A stretch of 64,000 nt of DNA from Peromyscus leucopus (GCF_004664715.2 NC_051067.1:70326982-70390981), one strand, 5' to 3'. Numbered from the stretch's first letter, positions 46,567 to 59,700 are shown. The notes: generated by a model not told the origin, from the letters alone. Translations and numbers: made by a program.

Positions 46567-47387
46567 ACCATCTTTTGTCTACTTGGGAAATCTTTATAAA
46601 AGGCCAGTTGTGTACCAATGGATACACAAGAAAAAGTACAATTGGCTCTTTGCTACTGCCCACAGAATTCTCAAGCCCATGCTCCTTGAACAACAGAGCC
46701 TTTCCCTCTTCCCCTACACTATTACAAACTTTTTCCTGAATGGTGAGTGTGGGGTAACTGGGAATTTTTTCTTTTATCCTCAACTTCAATGGGATTGAGA
46801 CCATTTGTTTAAAAGTCATTGCAACTACTATCCTGCCACCTAGTCATTTATTTTTCAAGTCAACTTGAAGGCAATGAAATTATAAATAAAACAAAGCAAG
46901 AAACCAAGTGGCATTCTGTTTATACTTGTAGCTGATAGCTCACTATGGCAAAATGATATAAAGGGTTAAAAAAAAAAACAGGGGTTACATTTCCAGTGTG
47001 GACAGCATGCCCAGCCCTGTGGGAGAACCACCTGTCTTTCCCCACTTCCTTCCCACCCCATTGTCTATCATCATTTTACCTTCAAGTTTCTCCCTACACA
47101 TGGATTCACCTGCCAGGCATGTTTCATTTTAGCACATCCAGCTCTGCTGTCGTAATTTCATTAACCTGTGTCCAGCCTGTGCCTGCTCTGCTTCTGGAGC
47201 TTGTGTGCTTCCTTTGGTGTCTGTGTGGGTGCAGATGGGAGAGCATGAATCCCTGTTGATCTGTCTGAGCATCACTTGATCCCTTCTCCATTCAGGTGCC
47301 TCTTTTATGTGACCACCTGTCTTCTCCCACTGCAGAATTAATTTTTAAATCCTCTGTGACAACGCCTCCCAACCCACCAGGACTTAT

Positions 47388-47390
<3 letters not shown>
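46567..47390. other. No recognised feature
   Basis: Nothing recognised. The frames at 46523-46819 are short and opposed. Confidence 0.5.

Positions 47391-47447
<57 letters not shown>
47391..47447. repeat. (GA)n microsatellite
   Basis: Near-perfect GA run of about 28 units. Confidence 0.98.
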
Positions 47448-47450
<3 letters not shown>

Positions 47451-47518
47451 CCTGCTGCCAGATACAAGACTATTGGATCCCACCCAGAATCCATGTGCTT
47501 TTTATTTTTATTTTTTCC

Positions 47519-47766
47519 TTTTGTTTTGTTTTGTTTTGTTTTGTTTTGTTTTGTTTTGTTTTGTTTTTGAGACAGAGTTTCATGTCACCTGGGCTGGCCT
47601 TAAGCTACCGACATAGCCAAGGCTGACCCTGGTCCTTCTGCCTCTACCTCTCTAATGCTGGGGTGAGAGGCATGCACCACCATGCTCAGATTATGTAGTG
47701 CCGGGGGTCAAACTCATACTCTCAGGCGTGCTAGGCAAACACTCTACCATCAGAGCCTCGTCACCA
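47519..47766 (-). repeat. ID-B1 chimeric SINE (B4 type), antisense, with (TTTTG)n tail
   Basis: The plus strand shows about ten TTTTG units (the A-rich tail), a reverse B1-like tail (gacagagtttcatgtcacct to gcatgcaccaccatgctcag), then a reverse ID head (tgccgggggtcaaactcata, ggcgtgctaggcaaacactc). That order is expected for an antisense ID-B1 fusion. Confidence 0.88.
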
Positions 47767-48387
47767 GTCTGCCTTCTCCCCTTCTGGATTATAGGTATGC
47801 ACTGCCGTACTCGGCTGGAATCAACACACTTTTGAGTCCCCAAACGTGTTTACTCCTCATCTGCTGTGTCAGCACTGTACGATGGAAGAGACAACATCTG
47901 CCAGACGGCCACTAAGTAGAACACTTCCAGGGCACAGACCACTCAACCTTCGGGTGCTCAGAACATAAGAGACACACAAATAAACCAGCTCCAGACTCCC
48001 AGGCAATTAAACCCATTGTTACATAAGAACCATTAAAAAAAAGAGAGAGAGCACAGAGGCAAACCCTCTAAACAAGGATCTTTCTTTAGCTGCCTGAGAG
48101 GAAGAACTGTGCTAATATGGTGTTTCTATTCCTGACAGGAATAACCCTTAATTATTATGTGCCTAAAGCATCTGGAAATTTTAAATAGACTTTCACGTAA
48201 TGTTAAGAAAATCAGAAGAACTACGTCACTGGCAACAGGAAAGACCTTAAACAGAGACAAAGAGAGAATATCAGAGGAATGAGGGTGAGGTTGCACAGAT
48301 CCCACTAAGTTGTCTGTAAAGTTCTGCATATGGAAAAGACAGCATGTTAGTCAAGAAAATGAAATTGTTCTGTAAAAGAATAGAGGA
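47767..48387. other. No recognised feature
   Basis: Nothing recognised. Confidence 0.5.
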
Positions 48388-48640
48388 CGTTGGAGATGGT
48401 TCGATGCATGAGGAGTTTGGGAGTCAATCCCGGAACTCATATTGAAAAACAAGAAGCGAGGGATGCATGGTTGTAATCTGAGCACTAGGGAGGTGGAGAC
48501 AGGCAGATAGCTGGGACTCACTAGCTAAGCAGCCCAACCTATGTGGCTGGTGAGAAACCCTGCCTCAAAATATGGTGGAATGTACACAAGGAACAAAACT
48601 GCATGTATGCGTGTACACACATAAACACATAGATCCTTCA
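48388..48640 (+). repeat. B4-type SINE, diverged, sense
   Basis: Landmarks ggacgttggagatggttcga, gggatgcatggttgtaatct, gggaggtggagacaggcaga and gagaaaccctgcctcaaaat. Confidence 0.7.
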
Positions 48641-48777
48641 TTCATGAGAGAATGGATCCACTAATACTTGACTACATTAAGTTCTAGGGGGAAAAATAAA
48701 CATATCTCCAAGAAAAACATATACATGATGTGCAAATGAGTATGTGTGGCCTTTTCTCTAAAATTCATTGTGATAGC

Positions 48778-49792
48778 CGCTGTTAGTTGTCAGTTTGGCA
48801 GGGTATAGAATCTTACAAGAGATAGGCTTCAGGATATACCTGTGAGGGTTATTTTTATTACATTAACTGAGGTGGGAAGACCTGCCCACTGTGGTGCACC
48901 ATTCCCTAGCTGGGATCCTGAATTGTATAAGTAGAGAAAGAGGGCTGAGCTGTCCTCAGCACCTGCTTCAAGTAGCTCCCATACAGATGGTTACTTAGCC
49001 TCTGTTTGGTCATTTATTTGTTGTAGGACAAGGCCTTCCTAAGTAGCCCAGGCTGGCTTCAAACTCACAACAGTCCTCTGTCAGCCTCCCAAGGGCTGAG
49101 GATACAGGTGTGCGCCTTCATGCCTAGATAACTTTATATCCAAAAAACAACCCACAGCCACCAACCTTTTCTTCCTGAAACGTCCCAATCTGGGAACCCC
49201 CTTCCTTTGTGGGAAGTGATTGTCAGTCCATCCTCAGTGTTTTGTGTCCTGCAACAGCCTCTCTTTTGGTCTTTTCTCCTTCATAAGTCCCACTTGCCCA
49301 GGAAAGTCTTCAAGTTCACCACAGCCAGGCCCACCACACCCTGTGGTAGAAGGAGCAGCTCCAACAGAAGGAGGTAAGTCATCAGCCACTCAGCAGGCTG
49401 CTGTCCTGGATGTCCTAGCTGGTTACCCAGAACAATTCAGGTCATTCATAGTCTGTTATACTCATTTGCCTTGGCTATCTGACCATGGAGGCATTTTGGA
49501 CTTGAGGCTATGGACATAATCTCTGGATTGGTCTTACTGTAGCCAACAAACATCAATTCATTCACAGATTATTTCATAAAATGAAAGTTTATCTTAGTTT
49601 CAGTGATGGTTCAGTGTGCTAAATGCTTGGCATATAAGCATGAGTATATGACCAGCTCCTGCCACCTAGATTTCTTCATCATTATGGACTGTACCCCTGA
49701 GCTGTGAACTAAAATAAAGACTTTCTACATAAAGTTATGTTTGACGGAGTATTTATCACAACAACAGAAAAAGAAATAAGACATACAGGATT
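48778..49792 (+). repeat. Rodent dispersed repeat interrupted by duplicated segment copy B
   Basis: The left half 48778-48948 (tgttagttgtcagtttggca, cctgtgagggttatttttat, acctgcccactgtggtgcac) and right half 49645-49792 (gaccagctcctgccacctag, attatggactgtacccctga, aactaaaataaagactttct) belong to one repeat. The duplicated segment lies between them, and about 45 bp of the repeat (the usual cattcatc...cttcctgac part) are missing at the junction. Confidence 0.75.
48949..49644 (+). repeat. Duplicated segment, copy B (partner at 34916-35613)
   Basis: About 96% identical to copy A by eye, including the antisense B1-like element and the first 40 bp or so of the B4 SINE that stops abruptly here. There is no poly-A tail at either end. 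Confidence 0.95.
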
Positions 49793-50834
49793 TTCTTCTA
49801 AGACTTTGGAAAAATAGTCATATAATAAAGTAATTTTCATAAGCTACTTTTATAAACATTATTTTTGTCAACCATTGTCTAAGTGTACATCAGTGATGAA
49901 TAATCTAGCTACAAATGTCAGCATTTCACATCTATGCCTTCTCATTGTGTCAGCTGTTGGCTAGAATGGCCTAGAATAAAGCTGAGCTATATTGCTCAGA
50001 AGGCCAAAAGGCTCACCATGTCACAAACAGAACTGGTAGGACAACCTTCTCTGTTAGATGTCATGTAAGCACACAGCAGATGTTTGAACACACAGAGGCA
50101 ATCAGAACTATCCCTGCCCTCAAGAAAAAAATTGTTTATAAAAAACAAATATACAGAGTTCCTCTGAGGGTCTTCCCATGGCTGGGTCCTCCCATGGAAG
50201 CAGCAAACTTGCATGGGGGGTGGGTGCATTTCCTAACTTCTAAGTGGCTAAATACAGATAGTGATCTTCATGTCATAGTGAGATAAGAAGGTCTGTGATG
50301 TGAACAAAGAGCACATTGATGGAGACAGGTGGAGCACAGCTTATTGTAGAGAAAAGAATTCAATTGACCTTTGTCTCTAGTTTCTGACAAGAATACTCCA
50401 AATACTTGGACTTTCCCAAGGAACTGGAGTGCCTATGTCCTTCATGAGTCCCTTGGACCAAACTAAACTGTACGCTGTCAATACAGCTCAAAGCGGACTG
50501 GCTATTCCAAAAGACCATGTAATTTATTTGGACTTTGAGTAGGGTTATATCAGCCAGCCTCCTCCAGGGAGGGGAGGGCGTTAGAGACTGAACAGTCACA
50601 TGGTAAATGACTCTATTAGTTGTACCTAAGCAATGAAACTCCAGTAAACAGTCTGGACATCAGAGCCTGGTGGGGAATCCTGGTGTCTGAGCACATTAGT
50701 GTTGGGGGAAAGTAACAGAGCCTGGCTCCACACAGCAGCAAATCACTATGTCCAGGATTATCCCAGATTCTGACCTATGTGCCTTTTCATTTGGATGACT
50801 TTGATTTGGGGAGGGGGGCGCTCCTCCCCTTTTG
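49793..50834. other. No recognised feature
   Basis: Nothing recognised. Confidence 0.5.
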
Positions 50835-51137
50835 CTGTATTTGCATACACGTACGTACACATGCACACACACATGCCCATGTGTACAGCAGCCAGAGGAG
50901 GATGCTGGATTGCTCCCCTGTTGTGTTCCGTGCCTTATTCCCTTTGAACAGAGTCTCTGGCTGAACTCAGAGCTCACCATTGTTTGTCCTCTGCTGGCTG
51001 GCAAACAAAGCCCAGCAACCCTCCCATGTCTCCAACAGACGCATTCATCTGACTGTTTACATGAGCGCTGGGATCTGAACTCAAGTCCTTGTGCTCATGA
51101 AGCAAACACTTACCCGTTGAGACATCTCTCCAGCCCC
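50835..51137 (-). repeat. B4-type SINE, antisense
   Basis: The minus strand starts aggggctggagagatgtctca and continues through atgagcacaaggacttgagt and a B1-like middle to a CA/TG tail near 50840. Confidence 0.8.
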
Positions 51138-51164
51138 TTGATTTGTATCTTTGATGATAAAACA

Positions 51165-51650
51165 ATTTTCTTTCTAATTAATTTATTGGGATTTCATTCA
51201 GTGTGCTTTGATCATGCCTCCCCTAACTCCTTGCTGAGTTCTGTGAATCATCCAAACTAATTATCATATCTGGAAGAGTTGATGTCACTCTGAAATTTCC
51301 ATCCAGCTCGTCAGGAATGTGGGTAGCAGAGAACTCCTTAGCTGTGGCTGGAATCTTAAGTGGCAACCCTTCTTGCTGGGGACCATGCCCTTCACCTGTG
51401 GAATGATGCCAACTCCAGGACTGCTTTGCAATATTGCCACACTCACTTTCAACATCTTCAATTTGCCTGAAATAGTGCCTTAAAGATGCAAATCTCTTAC
51501 AGTTGACTTGCCTTTCCTTGTCCCCATCTCCAAGCACAGACTGAGAATATTCCCATGTTCCTATCTCAGCAGAAAATCACCTCCAATGGGGTAGCCAAAG
51601 CAGCTGTGGTGCAAGATGAGCCTGAAAATGTCTGGTAAAACTGAGGCATG
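51165..51650 (-). pseudogene. Possible retropseudogene scrap of unknown parent
   Basis: On the minus strand a frame is open from about 51575 to the TAG at 51223-51225. The 104-codon part from its first Met has protein-like composition, including stretches such as CGNIAKQSWSWHH and FSATHIPDELDGNF. About 30 bp after the stop there is AATAAA and then A-rich DNA. Upstream, a neighbouring frame reads CFGYPIGGDFLL, so a frameshift is possible. I do not recognise the parent, and it may be chance. Confidence 0.3.
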
Positions 51651-51659
51651 AAAACTAGT

Positions 51660-51875
51660 GATGCTGGAGAAATGGCAAGGTGGAAGGCGGAAAAAGGAAA
51701 AGGCCCAGAAGCTCGTGGGCTAGCTAGCCTGACATACACAGCAATGAGCGAAGAAAGACCCTGTATCAAACAAGGGGGAAGGTGAGTAAGGCTGTGTCCT
51801 CCTTCCTCCCCATTCATACTGTAGTACACACACAGCCATACTCACACACGAACACAAGTGTGCACACAGCCAAAG
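51660..51875 (+). repeat. B4-type SINE, diverged, sense
   Basis: Landmarks gatgctggagaaatggcaag, ggctagctagcctgacatac, gaaagaccctgtatcaaaca and a CA-rich tail. Confidence 0.6.
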
Positions 51876-52064
51876 ATTTAAAAAATAAAAAAAAAACCTA
51901 TAATGGATGCACAAAGGAAAAGTCCAATAGTTGACTAAAAGATTCAGTCTATTTCACAAAGGTAGTCATAGTCTTGAAGATTAAAGTAGCTTATACACAG
52001 AGTAACTCATACATGAGCAAGAATAAATGGCTAAATCTGGGTGATTGATAAATCATGATAAAAG

Positions 52065-52255
52065 TAGTCCCTAATCTTTACTTAGTCCTTATTGTGTGCC
52101 CAAAATTTTGCTAAGCTCATTTTATTAATCTAATAAATTCTTACTCCTGAGAAACAGTCTATAGTTGTACCCATTCTGCAGGTGAAGCTATTGAGACTTC
52201 AGCTAAGAAACTCAATGAAGACCTCAGAGCCAGTAGCCCAGTGTGGCTGGAGAAA
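52065..52255 (+). repeat. MIR SINE, sense
   Basis: Landmarks aatctttacttagtccttat, tgtgtgcccaaaattttgct, acccattctgcaggtgaagc and gagacttcagctaagaaact. Confidence 0.75.
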
Positions 52256-52649
52256 AGGGGGACAACTGAAAAAAACGGTAAAAGAAAGAGAGTTGTGAAC
52301 ATCTGTCAGAAACACAACTTTCTTTCCTCTGTAGGCAAAGAGTACCATCGGATGTATCTATACAGGGAGTATTATGGCCAGAATCACATACTGCAAGGTA
52401 ACTGTGGTGGCAGAAGGAATATTCCAAGGACAATTAGGCAACAATGGTAAGGTTACTGGGCAAACACGGTTTAAAAAAAAAAAAATAGGCCGAACCTGGG
52501 AACGGCCAAGGGATCGATGTGGAGATCGAGAACAAGGAGAGATAATGGGAATGCATGAAGTTCAAGAACCTGGAGACGCTAAGGGAGAGCAGCCTTGAAA
52601 GAATGACACAAACTCTCCAAGACATCAAACCACCAAAAACACATCTGTG
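52256..52649. other. No recognised feature
   Basis: Nothing recognised. Confidence 0.5.
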
Positions 52650-52855
52650 GAGACTAGAGACCGGGCTCCGAGGTGCACACTGCTTTTGCAGAGGATCTGA
52701 GTTTGGTTTCCAGCACCTGTGTCAAGTGACTCACAACCAGCTCCAGAGGATCCAATGCCCTCTTCTGGCCTCTGCAGGCAACTGCACTCATGTGCACATA
52801 TCCACACATAGATACACACAATTAAAAATTACAAGTAAATCTCTCTTTTAAATAC
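52650..52855 (+). repeat. B3-type SINE, sense
   Basis: Landmarks tttgcagaggatctgagttt, ccagcacctgtgtcaagtga, atgccctcttctggcctctg and an AT-rich end. Confidence 0.8.
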
Positions 52856-54194
52856 CTAAGAAGCAGACCTCCTCTTCTTAGAAACAGATTTTTCATTATT
52901 TTTAAATACGGTTACTGTGGGTGTATATGCGTGTGAGGAGGCCACAGAGGACACAGGCTCCTCTGGAGCTGTGGTTACTAGTGGGAGCAGGCCTTCTCTA
53001 TTCATGTGTGCATTGACTGAAGGCAGCTGCTCTGGTGCCTTGCCTGAATTTGGTCGACATCATTCTCTTGATCAGTTAATGGATCATGAAGTCACATTTA
53101 AGGACCACATTCAGAATTAGCAGGCAACACTGTGACATCCCTCTGTCATTCGGATCTGTGAGCCCCTGGCTGGGTACCATCACTCTGTCGCTCCAAGCTC
53201 TCTGTGTTGGTTTGCATCTGCCTTTGATGAATAATGAGCATCATGGGAGCTAATCAAGGATTCTTGTCTAAAAATCTTTTTAGACCGCTGAGATGAAGCA
53301 GGAACATAACAGACCACCAGCCTAGTTCTCAGTCCATGTGATTTAGGAATGCACACACTGAACTGGTCGTCTTCTAGCCCCTCCTAGAATTCAGTGAGAA
53401 AGAGCCAACAGATTATAGAAAGGTAAACAGAAGCTAAACACTGCAAGGTCACTCCTTCCAGGGCTCCATTAAGAAAATGCAAAGCTAAATACAAATACAA
53501 TTAACTTTGGGTTCCCAACTCCACAATAAACAATCACGGACATTTAAGCCAGGTCCTTTCACAACTTCCTGCCCCCACATCTATGTCAGCACCCCTACCC
53601 TGTCTCAATCAGAAAGGGTTGAAGAGCCATTTGGTTCATTAGAGGAGCTTTGCTGGATTCCAGCAGCAAACTTGAGCACAGAAGAATCAATAACAATCCT
53701 TTTCACTCAGGCTCTGAATTGTGCTGGGTACTCAGCTCATAAACATTATTCAAGATCCCACTTCTAGTGCTAAAAGCCCAGATCAGCCTCGGCACACTAA
53801 CCATGCAGCAGAAATGGAAAGCAAACAAAATTCGACCTCTTCCCTAGAGACTGCAAGGGGGGCTCAGGGCACCAGAGGACAGGGTGCCACGCACAGCAAC
53901 GTCTGAGTCTTTCTCACTTCCTAACTTCCTCAGGAACGACTTGGTAAAACATTCATCTGAAAATGTTTAAGGAAGACATCCAACACTGCGCTCTTACACC
54001 AGCTTCTGTCACATAATCAATACGTCCTCAAGCACACACATCTATATCACACACTGACCTTGCATTTCACCAAGATTCCGAAGGTATTTCCCGCCCTTCA
54101 TCTTGGAATCTTTGCTGATCTCACATCATTCCATATCAAACATATCACCATAAAGAGACAGAGGTGCACATCAAAGGCACCTTTGGGAAATATT
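52856..54194. other. No recognised gene; repeat-like TG-rich patch at 52915-53060
   Basis: The patch hints at a decayed antisense SINE that I cannot confirm. The rest is unremarkable. Confidence 0.45.
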
Positions 54195-54196
54195 TC

Positions 54197-54371
54197 TTTT
54201 TTGTCTGTTTTTGGTTTTGTTTTGTTTTGTCTTGTTTGGTTTCTTTGCGTGGCTCTGGCTGTCCTGGAACTCACTCTGTAGACCAGGTTGGCCTCGAACT
54301 CACAGAGACCCACCTGTTTCTGCCTCTCTGTGTGCTGGGATTAAAGGCGTGCACCACCCACTGCCTGGCTC
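54197..54371 (-). repeat. B1 SINE, antisense
   Basis: A T/G-rich tail, then cgtggctctggctgtcctgg, actcactctgtagaccaggt, tggcctcgaactcacagaga and gattaaaggcgtgcaccacc. Flanks ggaaatatttc and ggaaatgttttc resemble a target duplication. Confidence 0.93.
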
Positions 54372-56004
54372 TGGAAATGTTTTCAAATAGGGAGGAATTC
54401 CATGCATGGTTTGTAAACACAATCCTCTGTCATTTCAAAAGGAAATGAAATGAGTCTTTTGTCAGTGGCTCAGGGAGGTTCCTGAGAAGCAGAACATTTC
54501 ACATATATTCTAGAACATTTCATGTGATATCAAGTGTATCCTCCTCTCCTTTTCAGTTATCAAGAAGAGGAAGGACAAGGCACACAAGGAGAGGAAAGAG
54601 AAAGATCTGTCATCCTTTAATAGAAAAGTTTATGTCAAGGAATAAAGACCTAGTTTTTCCCCTTAAGTATGCGACTTCAAGGCAGGCAAGGCATATTCTA
54701 ATCGGTGCTCAGCAGAACTCCAGCGTGCCACAATGTCTTTCCTTCCAAGTTGTCACTTTTAAGACTGACATTTTCTCCAATCTCTGAGAAATATTAGGCC
54801 ACGTCACCAATTTGTTGTGATAAATAACTGGGTGGACTGACACATGGGTGCCTAATAGGTGTCATTTGGATGGTACAAACATCCTCTCACCCAGTAAGTC
54901 TCCGTAAGGTTCCTATTGGGGAGAAGACATTTTCCCACTTCACCAATTATAATGAAACAACACAAACACGGATAAAGGATGCTCTCTGAAAGGTTCCTCG
55001 AGTACTCCTGAACCTTTAGGCAACAGCAAGCCCCACCACATTCAAGACCGGAATTCACAAGCCTAGCCCATCAATAAGGACATTACCCCTTGCTATTCAG
55101 ATTTGGAAAAACACCTTTCAGGCTCCCCATACCTATCCTACACCTCCCTCCTACTACATTGTCCAACTTCTGCTTGCCTTCCTAGGAGAAACCGGGCCAG
55201 GCCCCATGCTGAATTAGGATTAAGCACAGAGTCCACACTCTGAGATGTTAGTATGATCACAGTCCCCAAGGAAAGCTTAATGCCAACTGAGCATCAGACC
55301 CCATGGAGGGCCTTAGGAAGACAAAGAGTTGGAGAGAGCCTGGATTCACCCTGCCTGACTGATGAAACAGCAGTCAGGAAGGAAAAAGAAAATATTCCTG
55401 ATTCTCAAGACTTCAGATCAAAATCAGAATCCCTGCCATTGGCTCTCTTGTCTTTAAATACTACCATCTTGTCTATGTGGAATGCTTACAGCAAATCATA
55501 GAACTTCCTCACCTCCATAATTATGTAAGCCAATATGTTATAAATACTGTATATGGCAGGTTCAGGCGACAAGCAGGTAAGCAAAAAAAGAACACTCCCC
55601 TCCCTGAGTGGACACAGATGGAGAACCGCATGGATCCCACACAGCATGACATGGGTGTGCCACAGCTGATCTAGGGGCTGGGGTGCCAGTTTGTCCCCTG
55701 GGAAAAGGGTAGGGCTAGCATGATGGCGGACTGTGAAAACAACAGCGACTGAAGTCCATTAAGGGATCACTTCCAGCCCATTAACACACTGTTCCTCACT
55801 GTATCCACCCGCAACTCTGCGTGCTCTCTGGTGGACAGGGCATAACTACAGGCTAGCCTGTCTCAAACTTTTAGCACTTAAATGCACTCTCATGTTTTCT
55901 CTGTGTTGCTACTTCATGTCTTTCCTCCAGTTCTGGTTACAGAAATGGCATTCCACAGTGTGAAAAACTGGTTTGGGGGGTTAGTGGTGTGGCTTTTTGA
56001 GACA
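54372..56004. other. No recognised feature
   Basis: Mixed intronic sequence. No recognised repeat or exon. Confidence 0.5.
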
Positions 56005-56070
56005 GGGCTTGCCGAGCATATATGAGGCCCCAGGTTTGATCCCCAGCACGGTACACACACTTGTGCACAC
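56005..56070 (+). repeat. ID-like fragment, sense
   Basis: The stretch gcttgccgagcatatatgag and ccaggtttgatccccagcac matches the ID head. Confidence 0.65.
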
Positions 56071-56267
56071 GCACACACTTACTTCAATATGACTCTTTCT
56101 ATTAGGGTAACTGCTATTATTTATGTTCTATGCTTCTCCATCTTCCTGTACTTTTTCTTTACCTCTCGAAAATCTCCCACTGTGGAAAGGGCACCACTGC
56201 CTAATGAAGGCCAGCTATGGGCTGGTCCTGAGCTTTCCCAGTCTTCACCTGGTGCTGTGAGTTTTGT

Positions 56268-56290
56268 ACGTTATGGTTTAAATGTGTACC

Positions 56291-56327
<37 letters not shown>

Positions 56328-56640
56328 GTGTGAATACTTGGTCTCCAGCTGGTGACGCTATTGTGGGAAGCTACCGAACCTTCATGAAACTGGACCAATT
56401 GTCTGGATACAGGACACTAGTGGGTGGACCTCGAGAGCTACAGCCACACCCACTTTCTCACTCGGCTTCTGGTCTGCCACCACCCTGTGACTATCGACAA
56501 GCCCCCTCCCACACACACACACACACTTCCACATCTTCCTCAATGTGACAGGCTATGCCATCTGGACCTGTGAGTCAAATAAATCTCTCCTCTCTGAAGT
56601 CACCGCTTTCAGGCATTTTGTCCCACATTTAGAAAAGTAA
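56268..56640 (+). repeat. Rodent dispersed repeat (family unassigned) with (CA)n at 56290-56321
   Basis: Landmarks acgttatggtttaaatgtgt, ttggtctccagctggtgacg, ctatgccatctggacctgtg, agtcaaataaatctctcctc and ttcaggcattttgtcccaca. Confidence 0.55.
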
Positions 56641-56740
56641 ATAATCCATGCTATTACTGTTCTTGTTTTATAGAGGAAGAATAAACAATCCAAAGACTTG
56701 TGCTATAGGACATGATGGTGTCAGGATTCAAACCCATCTA
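56641..56740 (+). repeat. MIR fragment, sense
   Basis: Landmarks tgttttatagaggaagaata, ccaaagacttgtgctatagg and ggattcaaacccatctaggc. Confidence 0.55.
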
Positions 56741-59700
56741 GGCCATGCTCCAAAGTGCCAATGACAGGCTGGAGTTCAGAAAACCTTCTTCAGTAACTAC
56801 AGCTCACTTAGTAGAGGAAACTCACAAATCCCCTTGAAATAACCTGAGGCCAGAGAGTGTTAGAGGACCAAATTTGGAAGGCGCAGACAGAGATAAGGGA
56901 AACAGGAGGTGGGGTGGGCGTGGAGCTCAGGTTTACATTTCATTACTTTCCCTTCCCTGTCCTCTGATAACCTAAGAAAGAGTACTAACAAGGAGTTAGC
57001 ACAGAGAAGAGCTGAGTGGGAGCCAGAGGAGCCTTGGCCCAGATATGCGCCCGCAAGACAGGCTGGCAGAAGCGCACTGACCATTCTGGGTGGCTCTTAA
57101 TGAGCAGCGCCCAGCTCAGCATCTTCCAGGCTGGAGCTAGCCGATGAATATGCACAAGGGGAAATGCTAACACAGCCAGAGAGAGACAGCAAATGCAGCA
57201 CACAGCTCCTGCGGCTTCATTTTCAAAAGTCTAACAAAATCATGTTAAGTGAGACTCTTTGGTGGGAGGGAATCTTACTGAAAGGTGACTAAATGTACTT
57301 AGCACAGATATCTGTGGGTTTGGGATCATTTTGTTTTTTGTTTTTTGTTTTGTTTTTGTTTTTACTTCACAATTAAAAATACATTTGACACAGTCGGGAC
57401 AAATGTTCAGCCCCAGCCCCTCCCCCCCCACACACACACATATCTACAGAAGGAATGACTTGGGGAAAATATTGGCAAGGTCATAAACTATTGCATCATT
57501 GTCTGGTCCTTCCCTAGACCTAAGATAATGTGACATTTGGTGGCAGCATATTAAAGGCCAGTCATTGATATTGCTACTTCTAAGCAATAATGCCTTCTCA
57601 GAAAATTCTAAGAACCAATATATATTTTTTGCAAACACATAATAAATGCAAATTTGACTTTCACACACAATAAATTAAATAATTTGACAAACGGCCTTGG
57701 GGTTTATATTCTTTGTGTGGCATGTGGGGTATCAAAGTGTTTGTAGTTTAGCTTGGCATATAATTCACGCATAAATACAAGCTGTGTTTTTTGTCTAATC
57801 ATCTCGTGTTATTTCCCCAGCACCTCTAGGCAGTAAGAACATTGCTCAGTCCTCTTTGCTTTGCAAGTTCTAAGATGCAGAAAATCCTGAATGTGCTAAA
57901 CAAGAATCCACTGCCGGCTTATGAAATATAAAAGCTTATGAAAACATGGCACGTCCTCAAGTAGACCAGTTTGTTTTTAAATATTTTAATAGTGTGCACT
58001 GCTGTGTTAGGAACTAAATGTGTATTGTGTCCAATCTCACATCGAGTCTATACTCTATTTTGATCATCCTATAAAAAAGATCAAAATGTAAATACCATGT
58101 AAATTATATTTTATACATGTCCTCCTTTGCATGAAAGCAAACAGAATACTTATTTCTTCTCTGAACACATGAGAATATAAACAAGCAACGCATCTAAACC
58201 CAAGAAGTATTCACTGCCTCACTCCATTAAAAAAAGATGCCCTCAGGTATCAATTACAAAGAGAATGCCTGTGCTTATGCTTTCAAATTTTTAAGCACAA
58301 CGTTAATATTTATTTCAAAGGGTCTCAAGCTAATTATGCATGCTACTGTCTAAAAGAAAATACTATATAAGTACTCTGCCTGAAAACTCTCTTAAGAGAC
58401 TATTGAAGCCAAGAGAATTGATAGCAAAAATTGAATGCCTGACATTGAACTTGTCGTAACCAGGAAAAGTTGGTATTTTCCTAACAACTAAATGTGAACT
58501 ATGCACCTTGATTGGATACCAGTATAAAACATGCACACATTTGCACACACCCCCACACACAAACTGAAAAAGAGACTCTTAGGACAATGAAAGAAATGCA
58601 AGTTAAACATGGACCAAATATAAATATTATGAGTTTTATTTCCTTACACATGAAATGGTTCTGTGACTCTTGAAGAAACTATTCTTATTCTTAGTGCATG
58701 ATATCATGTTTAATGATGAAATATGATAAAATATGAAACTGGCCAATGGCCTAACAGTATTTAAAATGTATAGAATTAGATGTATGCGGAAGAATATGAA
58801 GTAAAATTGACAAAATGTTAATGAAAGTTGATTGCGGGTGAGAAGCACACAGATGACCAATGTCAAATCTGCCCTCCTTACCTGGGATGGCCATAGCTGC
58901 AGGTTCAACTAGTCACAGATGAATACTACTGGAAAATATGTGTCTCTACTAACCATGTGCAGGCCTTTTTCCTGCCATCACCCCCTAACAATACAGCATG
59001 AGCGCTGTTTGCACAGCATTTACACTGTGCTGGGACATAAGTAGTCTAGAGGTGACTTATAGTAGGTGGGAGGACACGTGAGGTACGCAAATACTACATC
59101 CTTTTCCCTAAGGGCCTTGAGTATCTACCAATATTGCTACAGACAGAGGGGAAGGGTTGCTGGACCCTATATGCCTCAGATACTAATGACTGCATTCTCC
59201 TTATAAGACTCTCGCATTAAAAAGTCACACGAACATATGTGTGCATCAACTACCGAACCAAACTAGGCACAGCTAAAACGTTGCTTTCCATGGACAGAGA
59301 GAAAGCGCTTCATTTTCTTAGAGCTTAATTCGCTGGAGCATCAATTTTCCACCACTGACCCAGAGAAATGATGGCCGCCCTTCTGTCAGAGACTACAGCA
59401 GACAACTGACTGACAAGCACCACCTGAATTAGAACAGATGCATGGGATCTCCAGAGGGGAATCCGCATGGGCCAGACCACACGGCAACGCAGGCCCCCAG
59501 AAAAATATGGGCTGAGAACAGCAGAGACCTCTGAGCCTGGAAGCATCATGGCGAACAAAACCTGCAAATGGCGAAGCCTTGCTTTCTGGAGAAAGTATGC
59601 TAAGATAGGATGCAAACCTGAGCTAAATGAGACACATGACAAGACATCAGCTCTCTCATTCACCCAGGAAAGACAGACTCCTACCTTCCTCTTAGCTGTT

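Noticed and set aside
49220..49519. 99-codon frame ending GYPEQFRSFIVCYTHLPWLSD
   Set aside because: It lies in the duplicated segment. The copy at 35.2 kb has frame-breaking changes, and I recognise no family.
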